DNA of 9,384 bases from Flectobacillus sp. Its GTDB lineage: Bacteria > Bacteroidota > Bacteroidia > Cytophagales > Spirosomataceae. The DNA lies in the NCBI GenBank assembly GCA_029865665.1, contig JARXAV010000254.1, forward strand, positions 1-9,384, given 5' to 3'. This document shows, one piece after another, positions 1 through 6,154 of the stretch. Position 1 is the stretch's first letter. Each line of letters opens with the position of its first letter. The notes beneath the pieces are model-generated. The model had not been told where the DNA came from, made no database searches, and saw nothing but the letters and a program-made list of their open reading frames with translations. The position numbers were made by a program, and so were the translations under genes.

Positions 1-1
1 A

Positions 2-502
2 GTCGAATCAGACAAAATTGACAAACGAGGCGTTCTAAAGCACTCATTTACGAACGGAAGTGTATTGCTAATTCTTGGAAGTTTGGTTATTGGATACTTA
101 GCAAACGCCAAACAAGCAGAGGGAATTAAGCCATTTACAAATGATCTTTTTAAGGGTTTTCTTGCCATCTTCCTCTTAGACATGGGTATTACCAGTGGCA
201 AAAAGTTAAAAGCTTTTTTTTCGTTCGGGATGTTCCCAACTATTTTTGCATCGTTAATTCCCTTAATCAATGGCTCTGTAATTGCTCTATTAAGTTCTTT
301 TGTTACGGACGATGTAGCAAACCGATTTATCTTTGCCATTTTAGCTGCTAGTGCCTCTTACATTGCAGTACCTGCTGCCATGAAAATATCAGTCCCCAAA
401 GCGAACCCCGGGCTTTTTTTACCAATGGCACTGGCAGTTACGTTCCCTGTTAATATTACAATTGGAATGCCTATTTATTTTCTAATTGTACAGAGTACTT
501 AA
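2..502 (+). CDS. sbtA: SbtA-type sodium-dependent bicarbonate permease, C-terminal part (5' end outside window)
   Basis: Inner-membrane permease expected to import bicarbonate with sodium. The frame is open from the left edge to the TAA at 500-502, so about 166 codons of a protein usually some 320-370 residues long are present; the TTG near position 65 is internal and not the true start. The visible part holds several hydrophobic segments and the family-like stretches 'TNGSVLLILGSLVIG', 'FKGFLAIFLLDMG', 'ASASYIAVPAAM' and 'LAVTFPVNITIGMPIY', which I recognise from SbtA (the former DUF897 family). No PII-like SbtB gene follows; instead a LysR gene converges on it. Seen: open frame, membrane segments and motifs. 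Known: SbtA transports bicarbonate in cyanobacteria. Inferred: the same substrate here, where the host looks heterotrophic, so the role may be feeding carboxylases or pH balance. Confidence 0.86.
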   Translation, partial: VESDKIDKRGVLKHSFTNGSVLLILGSLVIGYLANAKQAEGIKPFTNDLFKGFLAIFLLDMGITSGKKLKAFFSFGMFPTIFASLIPLINGSVIALLSSFVTDDVANRFIFAILAASASYIAVPAAMKISVPKANPGLFLPMALAVTFPVNITIGMPIYFLIVQST

Positions 503-529
503 TTCTGAGGTCGTTTAATCTGGGTATTT

Positions 530-1453
530 TTAATACTCTTCATACCAGCTAAATTTATGCTGGATGATGTTATCTTTTTCTTTATTTAAGTATTCTAAAA
601 ATGAAATGGATACAGGGGAATGATTTTTTTCTTTTAGCCAAATCAAACTCCACGTTGTGGTAATGGGTAGCCCTTCAATTGGAATTATCTGTAATTCATT
701 ATTATGCAGTTCGTTTTTAATTCCTATTAGTGGCATAATCGAATAACCTAAGCCAGCTAACAAGGCTTGTTTAATAGCTTCATTAGAGGTTAACTCAATT
801 TTTTTAAGGACGGAAATATTATTCTGTTCAATAAATTTTTCCATTGTCTGTCTCGTTCCTGATCCTTTTTCTCGAAAGATTAGAGGTAGTTCATTGAACG
901 TTTCATTGGTAATATTCACTTGGTTAAACGTTTCATTGGTGTCTCCTACAAGGTATAGTTTATTTTGTAGGAGATCTAGTTTTTCTATATTCAGTTTTGT
1001 GGGCAAAATCGACACAAGGGCAAAGTCAACTTCATTATTTTCTAAACTCTCAATCACCTTCTGCTTATTCGTAACATCCATAAGTAACTCTACTCCACTA
1101 TGTTGTTTGATGAAGTCCGATAGAAAATAGGGCATTACATATTTGCCAGTCGAAACCACTGAAATCTTTAATCTACCTGTCAACTTTCCTTTATAAGCCA
1201 ATGTTTTATAGTTAATGGCATACACCTGATTAATGATATTTTCGGCAACCTCTGCGATCTCTCTCCCAAAATCCGTAATGAATAATTTTCTTCCTATTAC
1301 TTCGGTTAAGGGTATATCAAATTGATCTTGAAAATTTTTGAGTTGAATTGAAACAGCAGGTTGGGTCAAGTGTAATTCTTCTGAAGCTTTTGTTACACTT
1401 TGTGTTTTAACCACTTTTAAAAAAATCTGAAGTTGATTTAAGGTATAATTCAT
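530..1453 (-). CDS. LysR-family transcriptional regulator, CbbR/CmpR-like
   Basis: DNA-binding regulator of 307 residues, slightly above the usual LysR length of about 290-300. The N-terminal winged helix-turn-helix is clear (residues about 3-62, with 'TKASEELHLTQPAVSIQLKN' at 21-40). The effector-binding domain starts near residue 92 ('GRLKISVVSTGKYVMP') and includes 'FREKGSGTRQ' (193-202) and the typical 'GLGYSIMP' (234-241). These stretches resemble regulators of carbon-fixation and bicarbonate-uptake genes. It converges on the bicarbonate permease gene with 27 nt between stops, and I saw no hairpin there. Control of that permease is inferred from position and subtype. An oddity is a short internal duplication, TNETFN at 172-177 and again at 182-187, coded by 14-bp repeats exactly 30 nt apart. 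The promoter is unclear; a 7-of-8 match to TAnnTTTG lies on the minus strand at 1479-1486. Confidence 0.92.
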   Translation of the reverse strand: MNYTLNQLQIFLKVVKTQSVTKASEELHLTQPAVSIQLKNFQDQFDIPLTEVIGRKLFITDFGREIAEVAENIINQVYAINYKTLAYKGKLTGRLKISVVSTGKYVMPYFLSDFIKQHSGVELLMDVTNKQKVIESLENNEVDFALVSILPTKLNIEKLDLLQNKLYLVGDTNETFNQVNITNETFNELPLIFREKGSGTRQTMEKFIEQNNISVLKKIELTSNEAIKQALLAGLGYSIMPLIGIKNELHNNELQIIPIEGLPITTTWSLIWLKEKNHSPVSISFLEYLNKEKDNIIQHKFSWYEEY

Positions 1454-1773
1454 ATACTATCGTTTATGCTTTTTGCTATAAAGATAAATGAATAAGTAAC
1501 ATAGATACCATTTTTAGGAGAATGTGGCTCGTTTAAAAGTAGTTTTGCTCAAAATGACCATCGAAAATTTAAGGTATTCAGTTTGGGATAATGATATAAT
1601 GTATGTGAAATAAAAAAATAGACTTTCTATCCTAGAAAATCCAGTGAATAAGATTTCCCGTTAGAAGTAAATAATTCTAAATTAGACTATTTAGCGTGCA
1701 TTTTTTCTCAAAAAAGAGTAAAAAATACTATTCAAAAGGTAAGGAGTATTATATGCTTCATAGTCTTGCTATC
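1454..1773. other. intergenic region with no recognised gene
   Basis: Very AT-rich spacer between the divergent LysR and DUF983 genes. It should hold both promoters and possibly the autoregulatory LysR site, but I could not assign a convincing operator. Short local symmetry is present: TTTCTA/TAGAAA at 1624-1638, and a weak CTC/GAG hairpin flanked by T and A runs around 1700-1730. No open frame longer than about 20 codons with a credible start was found. Confidence 0.6.
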
Positions 1774-1781
1774 TACCTTTG
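1774..1781 (+). promoter_or_regulatory. putative promoter core (TAnnTTTG -7 box) of the DUF983 gene
   Basis: TACCTTTG matches the Bacteroidota -7 consensus TAnnTTTG exactly and lies 23 nt before the ATG at 1805, giving an expected leader of about 17 nt. No clear TTG -33 element is seen at the usual spacing, so the call rests on the -7 box and its position only. Confidence 0.4.
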
Positions 1782-1804
1782 TTGTAAGAAAATGACAACA
1801 AATC

Positions 1805-2224
1805 ATGGAAAATCAAGAACAACTTCATCAAACGACACTTGCTCCTAGCAAAACGTTCGCCATACTACAAGGAAAATGTCCGCAGTGCCGAAAAGGAAAT
1901 ATGTTTAAGTACGGTCATCTACGAGTGGATAAATTCGACGAAATGCACAGTCATTGCCCACACTGTAATTTACGCTTTGAAGTAGAGCCTGGCTTTTGGT
2001 ATGGTGCTATGTTTATGAGCTATGGCTTTACAATTTTACTCCTAATTATCTCAGGTTTTGGCATTTATTTCTTCTTCGGAGATCCTTCTGCAATGGGCTA
2101 TGTTGTTCCTATTACTGTGATTTCACTGCTTGCCATTCCGTTTAATTTTAGATTCTCTCGTGCTACTTTTTTACATTGGTTTGGTTTTATTCCATACAAA
2201 GAGGAATTATATAACCATCATTAA
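1805..2224 (+). CDS. DUF983 family zinc-ribbon membrane protein
   Basis: Small membrane protein of 139 residues, a normal length for DUF983. Two CxxC knuckles, C25-P-Q-C28 and C51-P-H-C54, would form one zinc ribbon on the cytoplasmic N-terminal side. The family-like phrase 'FEVEPGFWYGAMFMSYG' (58-74) leads into the first membrane helix (about 66-91), and a second helix spans about 98-113. The C-terminus is short, polar and histidine-ended. The biochemical function of DUF983 is not established. It appears to be a single-gene transcript: the gene before is divergent and the gene after is convergent. The ATG at 1805 is chosen because it follows a promoter core at suitable distance and leaves a short leader. 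Family assignment is firm; function is open. Confidence 0.9.
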   Translation: MENQEQLHQTTLAPSKTFAILQGKCPQCRKGNMFKYGHLRVDKFDEMHSHCPHCNLRFEVEPGFWYGAMFMSYGFTILLLIISGFGIYFFFGDPSAMGYVVPITVISLLAIPFNFRFSRATFLHWFGFIPYKEELYNHH

Positions 2225-2405
2225 AAGGTTGCAGGTAAAACAACCGTACTGATTTAACTAAAAATTGATAGTGAATGCATGATGTAGCCCTCAACATAGT
2301 TAGAAGAACCAATTGGGGAATCAATGATTACACAGTTCAAACGAATTGAGGGAAAGACGAATACAAACCTCAATGGCAATAGAATCACAAAGCCAACAAA
2401 AAGTG

Positions 2406-2441
2406 AAGAGTCCGTCAAAATGGGCATTTTGACGGACTCTT
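2406..2441 (-). terminator. long hairpin terminator between convergent genes
   Basis: Perfect 16-bp inverted repeat (arms 2406-2421 and 2426-2441, loop GGGC). Read on the minus strand it lies about 36 nt after the glycosyltransferase stop and is followed, after CAC, by a run of five T, so it should end the phosphoesterase-glycosyltransferase operon. On the plus strand it could also stop transcripts of the DUF983 gene, but there the T-run is missing. Confidence 0.8.
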
Positions 2442-2477
2442 AAAATTCATTCAATAGACAATTCGGGCGGGTCAGGG

Positions 2478-3650
2478 TTATTTGAGTATTGTCTTTAAGA
2501 ATAGTTGTCGCAGGTAGGACGTTGTACTGTACGATTTCGGCTTAAAGGTAAATATTTGTTGCTTAGGACTCACAAGCATTTCTAATTCATTCAAGAAAAT
2601 GGTTGGCGTTTGAGCTTGCCAATTTTTAAACGTTTCGTGAACACTTTTGTGAACGGGTAAATACTCCATAAATCGGCTTAAATTAAAGCTACTGTCGGCA
2701 ATACCTGCTCCTGCACGTTGTCCGTCCAGTGCATTAATTTCTTGTTCGATATGATTTGGAACAGGAACCATTAAGATAGGTTTACCGAGATACATAGCTT
2801 CACAAACCGACTCAAAACCAGCCGTACAAACAAGCCCTGCACAGTCTTGCATCATGGCTAAGAATTTTTCAGCATTTACCTGATGAAAGGTTAAATTCTC
2901 TCTAAAGTGCCACTCGTCAGAAAACTCTTGATTGTTCCAGAAACAGTGAATCTCCACATCACGATGATTGGCGTGCCAATTGATGATGTCTTCGCTTAAT
3001 TTATGGTGTGTTATATAAGCCAGTAAAAAAGGTTTACGCTGAGGCGTTAAGGATTTTACCTCATCACGTAATAAAGGCGGTGTAACAACGATATTAGCAC
3101 TGGTATCATCGTCCATCTGAACAAAAGACAAGGCCATTTTCTTGGTACTACCCAATGCCGTGATACGAGTGTTGAGATTCAATAGCCAACGGTCAAACAT
3201 TTTGTTGTCTATTGAAACAAAGTTTTTATGGAGTAATAAATATTGATGAGCAATACAGACACATGGAATACCTGGCTGATATAATTGACAGTATAACCCA
3301 CAGAGCATTTCATAGAAATTGATAATCACATCGGGCTGAGTTTCCTCTACTTTGTCTGCCAATTGCTTAATACTGTCCATGTATTTAGGCAAACGAAGGG
3401 CATGAGTTTTAACGGTATCCCACATTCGAAGAGCCTTTCCATTACCGTACACCAAAGACGGACTCGAAAACGTATGAATAGGAGCAGCTACTTTTTCTTG
3501 AAAAAAACTAGGTAGGTTACGGTCATCCCCTTTACCCACCATCACAGCCACCACTTCATGACCAGCGGATTTCAGCAATTCATACAAAGAAATAGCTTGA
3601 GTGAGGTGTCCTCTACCTTCGCCTTGAACAACAAATAGGTATTTAGCCAT
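2478..3650 (-). CDS. GT-B glycosyltransferase, MurG/MGDG-synthase-like
   Basis: Cytoplasmic or membrane-associated glycosyltransferase of 390 residues with the two-lobed GT-B layout. The N-terminal acceptor lobe opens with a strand and glycine loop, 'VVQGEGRGH' (7-15), as in MurG-like and related archaeal/bacterial family proteins. The donor-binding lobe carries 'TAGFESVCEAMYLGKP' (276-291), then a proline-rich loop and 'QEINA' (303-307), the pattern that binds the nucleotide sugar in GT1/GT28-like enzymes. The last 25 residues are basic, which may help membrane contact. It starts 12 nt after the phosphoesterase stop, so the two are almost certainly co-transcribed. Seen: motifs and operon. 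Known: relatives glycosylate lipid or cell-wall acceptors. Inferred: an envelope glycolipid product; donor and acceptor cannot be read from the sequence. Confidence 0.85.
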   Translation of the reverse strand: MAKYLFVVQGEGRGHLTQAISLYELLKSAGHEVVAVMVGKGDDRNLPSFFQEKVAAPIHTFSSPSLVYGNGKALRMWDTVKTHALRLPKYMDSIKQLADKVEETQPDVIINFYEMLCGLYCQLYQPGIPCVCIAHQYLLLHKNFVSIDNKMFDRWLLNLNTRITALGSTKKMALSFVQMDDDTSANIVVTPPLLRDEVKSLTPQRKPFLLAYITHHKLSEDIINWHANHRDVEIHCFWNNQEFSDEWHFRENLTFHQVNAEKFLAMMQDCAGLVCTAGFESVCEAMYLGKPILMVPVPNHIEQEINALDGQRAGAGIADSSFNLSRFMEYLPVHKSVHETFKNWQAQTPTIFLNELEMLVSPKQQIFTFKPKSYSTTSYLRQLFLKTILK

Positions 3651-3662
3651 GTGTTTGTGAGG

Positions 3663-4484
3663 TTATTTTTTCCCAAAAAAATAGGATTCACTGTAATACT
3701 CTTCTTCATCGGTTGCCTCATCGTCGAGTAACATCATTTCGGCATCTACGCAATGAATCAAAGACCATTCCCCTTTGAAATCTTCTACTAAAGCCGTCAG
3801 AGACTCCACCCAATCGCCAGAATTCATGTAGGTAATCTCGCCTAATTGCTTAATTTCTGCTTTATGAATGTGTCCACAAATAATGCCTTGACATTGATTT
3901 GCCTTCGCCAGTTCAGCCAATTTGACTTCAAAATCAGAAATTCCATTTACCGCCTTTTTCACCTGTTGCTTGATAGCCTGCGAAAACGAGTAGTAAGGAA
4001 GTCCTCTTTTGGCTCTGTAATAATTATAAATTTTGTTTAGAGACAACAAGAAGGTATAACCAATATCGCCTAAATGAGCCAACCATTTCATTTTAGAAGT
4101 AACCGAATCGAAGATGTCGCCATGCGTAATAAAATAGCGTTTTTCATAAGATTCGTAGATAAAATCCCTACGGATAGAGAAATACTTACCCAAGAAAAAA
4201 GGGATTACTTGTTCAAGAAAATCATCGTGATTTCCTCTTAAATACACCACTTTTGTTCCGTGTTCTTCGATCATTTTGAGAACTACTCTAAAGAAAGCCG
4301 TGTGTTTTCGTTTCCAAGAACCGCTTTTCTTTAGTTGCCAGCCATCAATGATATCCCCATTAAGAATTAAGGTTTCACAAGAGGTAGATTTCAAAAAAGA
4401 AACGACCTCTTTTGCCTTAGACCCCTCTGAGCCTAAATGAACGTCTGAAATAACGATTGTGCGATATTGTTTGGGCATTTTCAT
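3663..4484 (-). CDS. calcineurin-like metallophosphoesterase, LpxH-related (UDP-2,3-diacylglucosamine diphosphatase family)
   Basis: Metal-dependent phosphoesterase of 273 residues. All classical metal-binding motifs are visible: D14-x-H16 in 'SDVHLGS', D44 in 'NGDIID', 'RGNHDD' with N85 and H86, H121 in 'THGD', and 'GHIH' with H205 and H207. The order and spacing fit the YbbF/LpxH branch, whose best-known member cleaves UDP-2,3-diacylglucosamine to lipid X in lipid A synthesis. Many Bacteroidota have several paralogues, so this one may act on another lipid-linked pyrophosphate or phosphate. The C-terminus is unusual: after residue 253 it is strongly acidic and tyrosine-rich and ends in a GKK. 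Translation could start at M1 or M3; M1 is used. It is the first gene of a two-gene operon with the glycosyltransferase, which suggests they modify the same envelope lipid. The catalytic class is sure, the substrate is not. Confidence 0.9.
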   Translation of the reverse strand: MKMPKQYRTIVISDVHLGSEGSKAKEVVSFLKSTSCETLILNGDIIDGWQLKKSGSWKRKHTAFFRVVLKMIEEHGTKVVYLRGNHDDFLEQVIPFFLGKYFSIRRDFIYESYEKRYFITHGDIFDSVTSKMKWLAHLGDIGYTFLLSLNKIYNYYRAKRGLPYYSFSQAIKQQVKKAVNGISDFEVKLAELAKANQCQGIICGHIHKAEIKQLGEITYMNSGDWVESLTALVEDFKGEWSLIHCVDAEMMLLDDEATDEEEYYSESYFFGKK

Positions 4485-4595
4485 AATAGGTCAAAAATCC
4501 TCTTTTAGTTTAACTCTATGATTTCCTAAGTGTTATCTTTATGTTAAGAAGCTTTTTATCTTCCATTTTCAGGGTTAATCACGGTAAATACCTAC

Positions 4596-4624
4596 AAAAA
4601 AAGCATGAGCCAATGGCTCATGCT
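4596..4624 (-). terminator. Rho-independent terminator of the response-regulator gene
   Basis: GCATGAGCC/GGCTCATGC stem with loop AAT (4603-4623), extended by one A-T pair. On the minus strand it is directly followed by seven T (A-run 4596-4602 on the plus strand), a textbook intrinsic terminator. It sits about 137 nt after the response-regulator stop, leaving a fairly long 3' UTR, and separates that gene from the downstream operon, which therefore needs its own promoter within 4485-4595. Confidence 0.85.
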
Positions 4625-4759
4625 CAGGTCTTTATAAAGGTAAGATTTGAATACTTATATCAATATTACGCTTTCCTTCTTCATTTTTTATTATTAACAA
4701 AGGATAGGCTACACTAAAAATTTCACTAGTAAGACGTTACTCGTTGAATCCTTGATTCA

Positions 4760-5452
4760 TTACTGAGGAATATTGGAAAACAAATAGCCAACTCCTTTGA
4801 TGGTACGGATATAATCTTCGCCAATTTTTTCTCTAATTTTACGAATATGTACATCCACGGTTCTTTCAGTAACATGAATTCCTCTTCCCCAAACATTCGA
4901 TAAGATTTCATCTCTTGAATATACCTTATTGGGATTACTCACGAAGAACATCAACAAATCGAATTCTTTTTTAGGCAAAACCCACGTATCTGTTTTTACA
5001 GTAATGGAATAGTTCTGCTTATTGATGGTCAAGTCTTCGATAACGATTTTATCAATACTTGCGGCATCGCTTAATTCACGCTTCAAGATGGCTTTTATAC
5101 GGCTCATCAAAGCACGAGGTTTTACGGGTTTAATAATGTAATCGTCTGCACCAATATCAAAAGCTGCCACTTCCGAATATTCCTCTGCACGGGCTGTTAA
5201 AAAGAGCAAATATGTTTTACTTAGGGCGGAATGTTGTTTGATAATACGTCCAGCTTCGATACCGTCCATTATTGGCATCATAATATCCATGACGATTAAG
5301 TCTGGGATAAAATCTTTAGCAACCTCCACGCCAATTAACCCGTTTGCGGCAGTTCTTACTTGATATCCTTCTGCTACTAAATTATACTCTAATAATTCAA
5401 GAATATCAGGGTCGTCATCGACTAATAATATTTTTAAGGAAACATCTATCAT
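4760..5452 (-). CDS. OmpR/PhoB-type response regulator
   Basis: Two-component transcription factor of 230 residues. The receiver domain (about 6-120) has the acidic pocket D12-D14, the phosphoacceptor D56 in 'IVMDIMMP', the switch threonine T86 in 'FLTAR' and the conserved lysine K108 in 'DDYIIKP'. The winged-helix DNA-binding domain (about 127-228) shows 'LPKKEFDLL', 'ILSNVWG', 'RTVDVHIRKIREKIG' and the closing 'TIKGVGYLF'. All key residues are present, so it should be phosphorylated normally. No histidine kinase lies next to it: downstream is a terminator, upstream are only two tiny open frames. Its partner must be elsewhere, and its regulon cannot be read here. A TAnnTTTG core at 5494-5501 gives it a likely promoter of its own with a leader of about 35 nt. 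Confidence 0.95.
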   Translation of the reverse strand: MIDVSLKILLVDDDPDILELLEYNLVAEGYQVRTAANGLIGVEVAKDFIPDLIVMDIMMPIMDGIEAGRIIKQHSALSKTYLLFLTARAEEYSEVAAFDIGADDYIIKPVKPRALMSRIKAILKRELSDAASIDKIVIEDLTINKQNYSITVKTDTWVLPKKEFDLLMFFVSNPNKVYSRDEILSNVWGRGIHVTERTVDVHIRKIREKIGEDYIRTIKGVGYLFSNIPQ

Positions 5453-5493
5453 ATCCTAAAATTGAGGTAGTTCTGTATCAAAATTTGACAATG

Positions 5494-5501
5494 CAAACTT
5501 A
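5494..5501 (-). promoter_or_regulatory. putative promoter core of the response-regulator gene
   Basis: On the minus strand TAAGTTTG matches the Bacteroidota -7 consensus exactly, 41 nt before the ATG. The same octamer occurs again at 5777-5784 before the small open frames. No convincing -33 TTG at standard spacing. Confidence 0.42.
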
Positions 5502-5534
5502 TCATGTAGAAATTAACTCTGAGTTATGGATAGA

Positions 5535-5663
5535 TTAGCGGTATGTTATCTTTTGACTACCACAATCTTTTCGCTGTTGAAAAAACGTTTCGATGATTGA
5601 CAATACCCCAATACCTAACAATACCGCCATGAGTACAAGTGGTATAATGTATTCTGCTATCAT
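5535..5663 (-). CDS. candidate 42-residue single-pass membrane peptide
   Basis: An open frame from ATG (5663-5661) to TAA (5537-5535). The product would have one hydrophobic helix (about residues 6-24, 'IIPLVLMAVLLGIGVLSII'), a short acidic N-terminus and a basic, polar tail with one cysteine. It starts 10 nt after the end of another tiny frame and 82 nt before the response-regulator start, all on one strand. The hydrophobic, membrane-like composition and the tandem layout behind a promoter core argue for a real gene; the tiny size and my lack of any recognised family argue against. It could be a small membrane modulator or a toxin-like peptide, but nothing in the sequence decides this. Confidence 0.4.
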   Translation of the reverse strand: MIAEYIIPLVLMAVLLGIGVLSIIETFFQQRKDCGSQKITYR

Positions 5664-5673
5664 GCGAAGAAAA

Positions 5674-5751
5674 TTAAGAAACAAACATGGATGTCATAAA
5701 CCAAGTGAACGTTTCTTGAAATTTGCCTAAATAAGTGCTTACTTTTTTCAT
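5674..5751 (-). CDS. candidate 25-residue peptide upstream of the membrane peptide
   Basis: A very short open frame, ATG at 5751-5749 and TAA at 5676-5674. It begins with a lysine pair and is then rich in aromatic and hydroxyl residues ('FQETFTWFMTSMFVS'), possibly an amphipathic membrane-surface peptide. The start lies 25 nt after a perfect TAnnTTTG box, an ideal distance for a first gene, and the next tiny frame begins 10 nt later. It might be a leader peptide or a real micro-protein. No family recognised; comparison with related genomes is needed to accept it. Confidence 0.35.
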   Translation of the reverse strand: MKKVSTYLGKFQETFTWFMTSMFVS

Positions 5752-5776
5752 GGTTCTATATTAAAAAATGAATAAA

Positions 5777-5784
5777 CAAACTTA
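5777..5784 (-). promoter_or_regulatory. putative promoter core for the two micro-ORFs
   Basis: Minus-strand TAAGTTTG, an exact TAnnTTTG match, placed 25 nt before the ATG of the first micro-ORF (expected leader about 18-20 nt). An AT-rich inverted repeat lies just upstream at 5816-5844. The -33 element is not obvious. Confidence 0.42.
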
Positions 5785-5815
5785 GCATTTATCTATGACC
5801 TACAGTTTACCTCAA

Positions 5816-5844
5816 TGTTATGTATTTTTTAAAAAAACATAACA
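5816..5844. repeat. AT-rich inverted repeat upstream of the micro-ORF promoter core
   Basis: TGTTATG and CATAACA arms (7 bp) enclose a T6/A7 core that can pair as well, with one unpaired position. It sits 32 nt upstream of the -7 box on the minus strand, where an UP-like element or a regulator site would be, but it may also be a chance feature of AT-rich DNA. Confidence 0.5.
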
Positions 5845-5983
5845 CAAATAACTGATAAACAATAATTTAACAAAATAGTACGTTATTCACCCTATTTCAG
5901 TGACGGAAAGGAGTTAAAGTGTTCAGGCTAGTTTTCCTATTACTATAACAATCGTCTTATTTGCATGCCTCCATTTTAAAAAG
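5845..5983. other. intergenic stretch, nothing recognised
   Basis: AT-rich spacer between the inverted repeat and the terminator at 5984. Only open frames of about ten codons were seen, no clear hairpin and no exact promoter box. Confidence 0.5.
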
Positions 5984-6012
5984 AAAAGCCAAGGCGATAC
6001 ACCTTGGCTTTT
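5984..6012 (-). terminator. strong bidirectional terminator-like hairpin
   Basis: Perfect 11-bp stem AAAAGCCAAGG/CCTTGGCTTTT with a 7-nt loop. On the minus strand the arm ends in TTTT and continues CTTTTT, so it would end transcripts coming from the 192-residue lipoprotein gene after a structured 3' region of about 230 nt. On the plus strand only the TTTT inside the stem is available. It lies upstream of the promoter core of the micro-ORFs, so it isolates them from the genes to the right. Confidence 0.75.
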
Positions 6013-6076
6013 ACTGGTTTACACCAATATGAAAATCCAGTCGGATTTCCCCTTACATTGCTGTAAGGGAGTATCC
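6013..6076. other. two adjacent hairpins in the intergenic structured region
   Basis: First hairpin: ACTGG (6013-6017) with CCAGT (6037-6041). Second: CCCTTACA (6050-6057) with TGTAAGGG (6062-6069), loop TTGC, prolonged across a 3x3 internal loop by GGAT (6043-6046) with ATCC (6073-6076). They directly adjoin the terminator at 5984-6012. No RNA family recognised. Confidence 0.55.
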
Positions 6077-6154
6077 TTCCCAGAAATTATTTAATCAATT
6101 ATGATTGCACTCAGTTGTAAAACACAATTTAAAACTCATGCTATTTGAACTTAA

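Noticed and set aside
1540..1556. TAGTTTTG box followed by a 19-codon open frame at 1554
   Set aside because: The octamer fits TAnnTTTG, but the frame begins almost at the expected transcription start, is tiny and has no recognisable product; such matches are expected by chance in AT-rich DNA.
2288..2352. CCCTCAA/TTGAGGG inverted repeat
   Set aside because: Only seven pairs with a loop of about 50 nt; no flanking duplication or transposase, so not a mobile-element end.
2324..2443. 39-codon plus-strand open frame after the DUF983 gene
   Set aside because: Its last third is made by the terminator hairpin, it has no membrane or domain character, and no promoter box precedes it.
4726..4911. 61-codon minus-strand open frame overlapping the response-regulator end
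   Set aside because: Out-of-frame with the strongly supported winged-helix domain, with no recognisable protein character.
5344..5538. 64-codon plus-strand open frame
   Set aside because: Mostly antisense to the receiver domain of the response regulator; no independent support.
6029..6094. 21-codon plus-strand open frame starting ATGAAA
   Set aside because: It runs through the hairpin at 6043-6076 whose pairing explains the sequence better; no leader signal.
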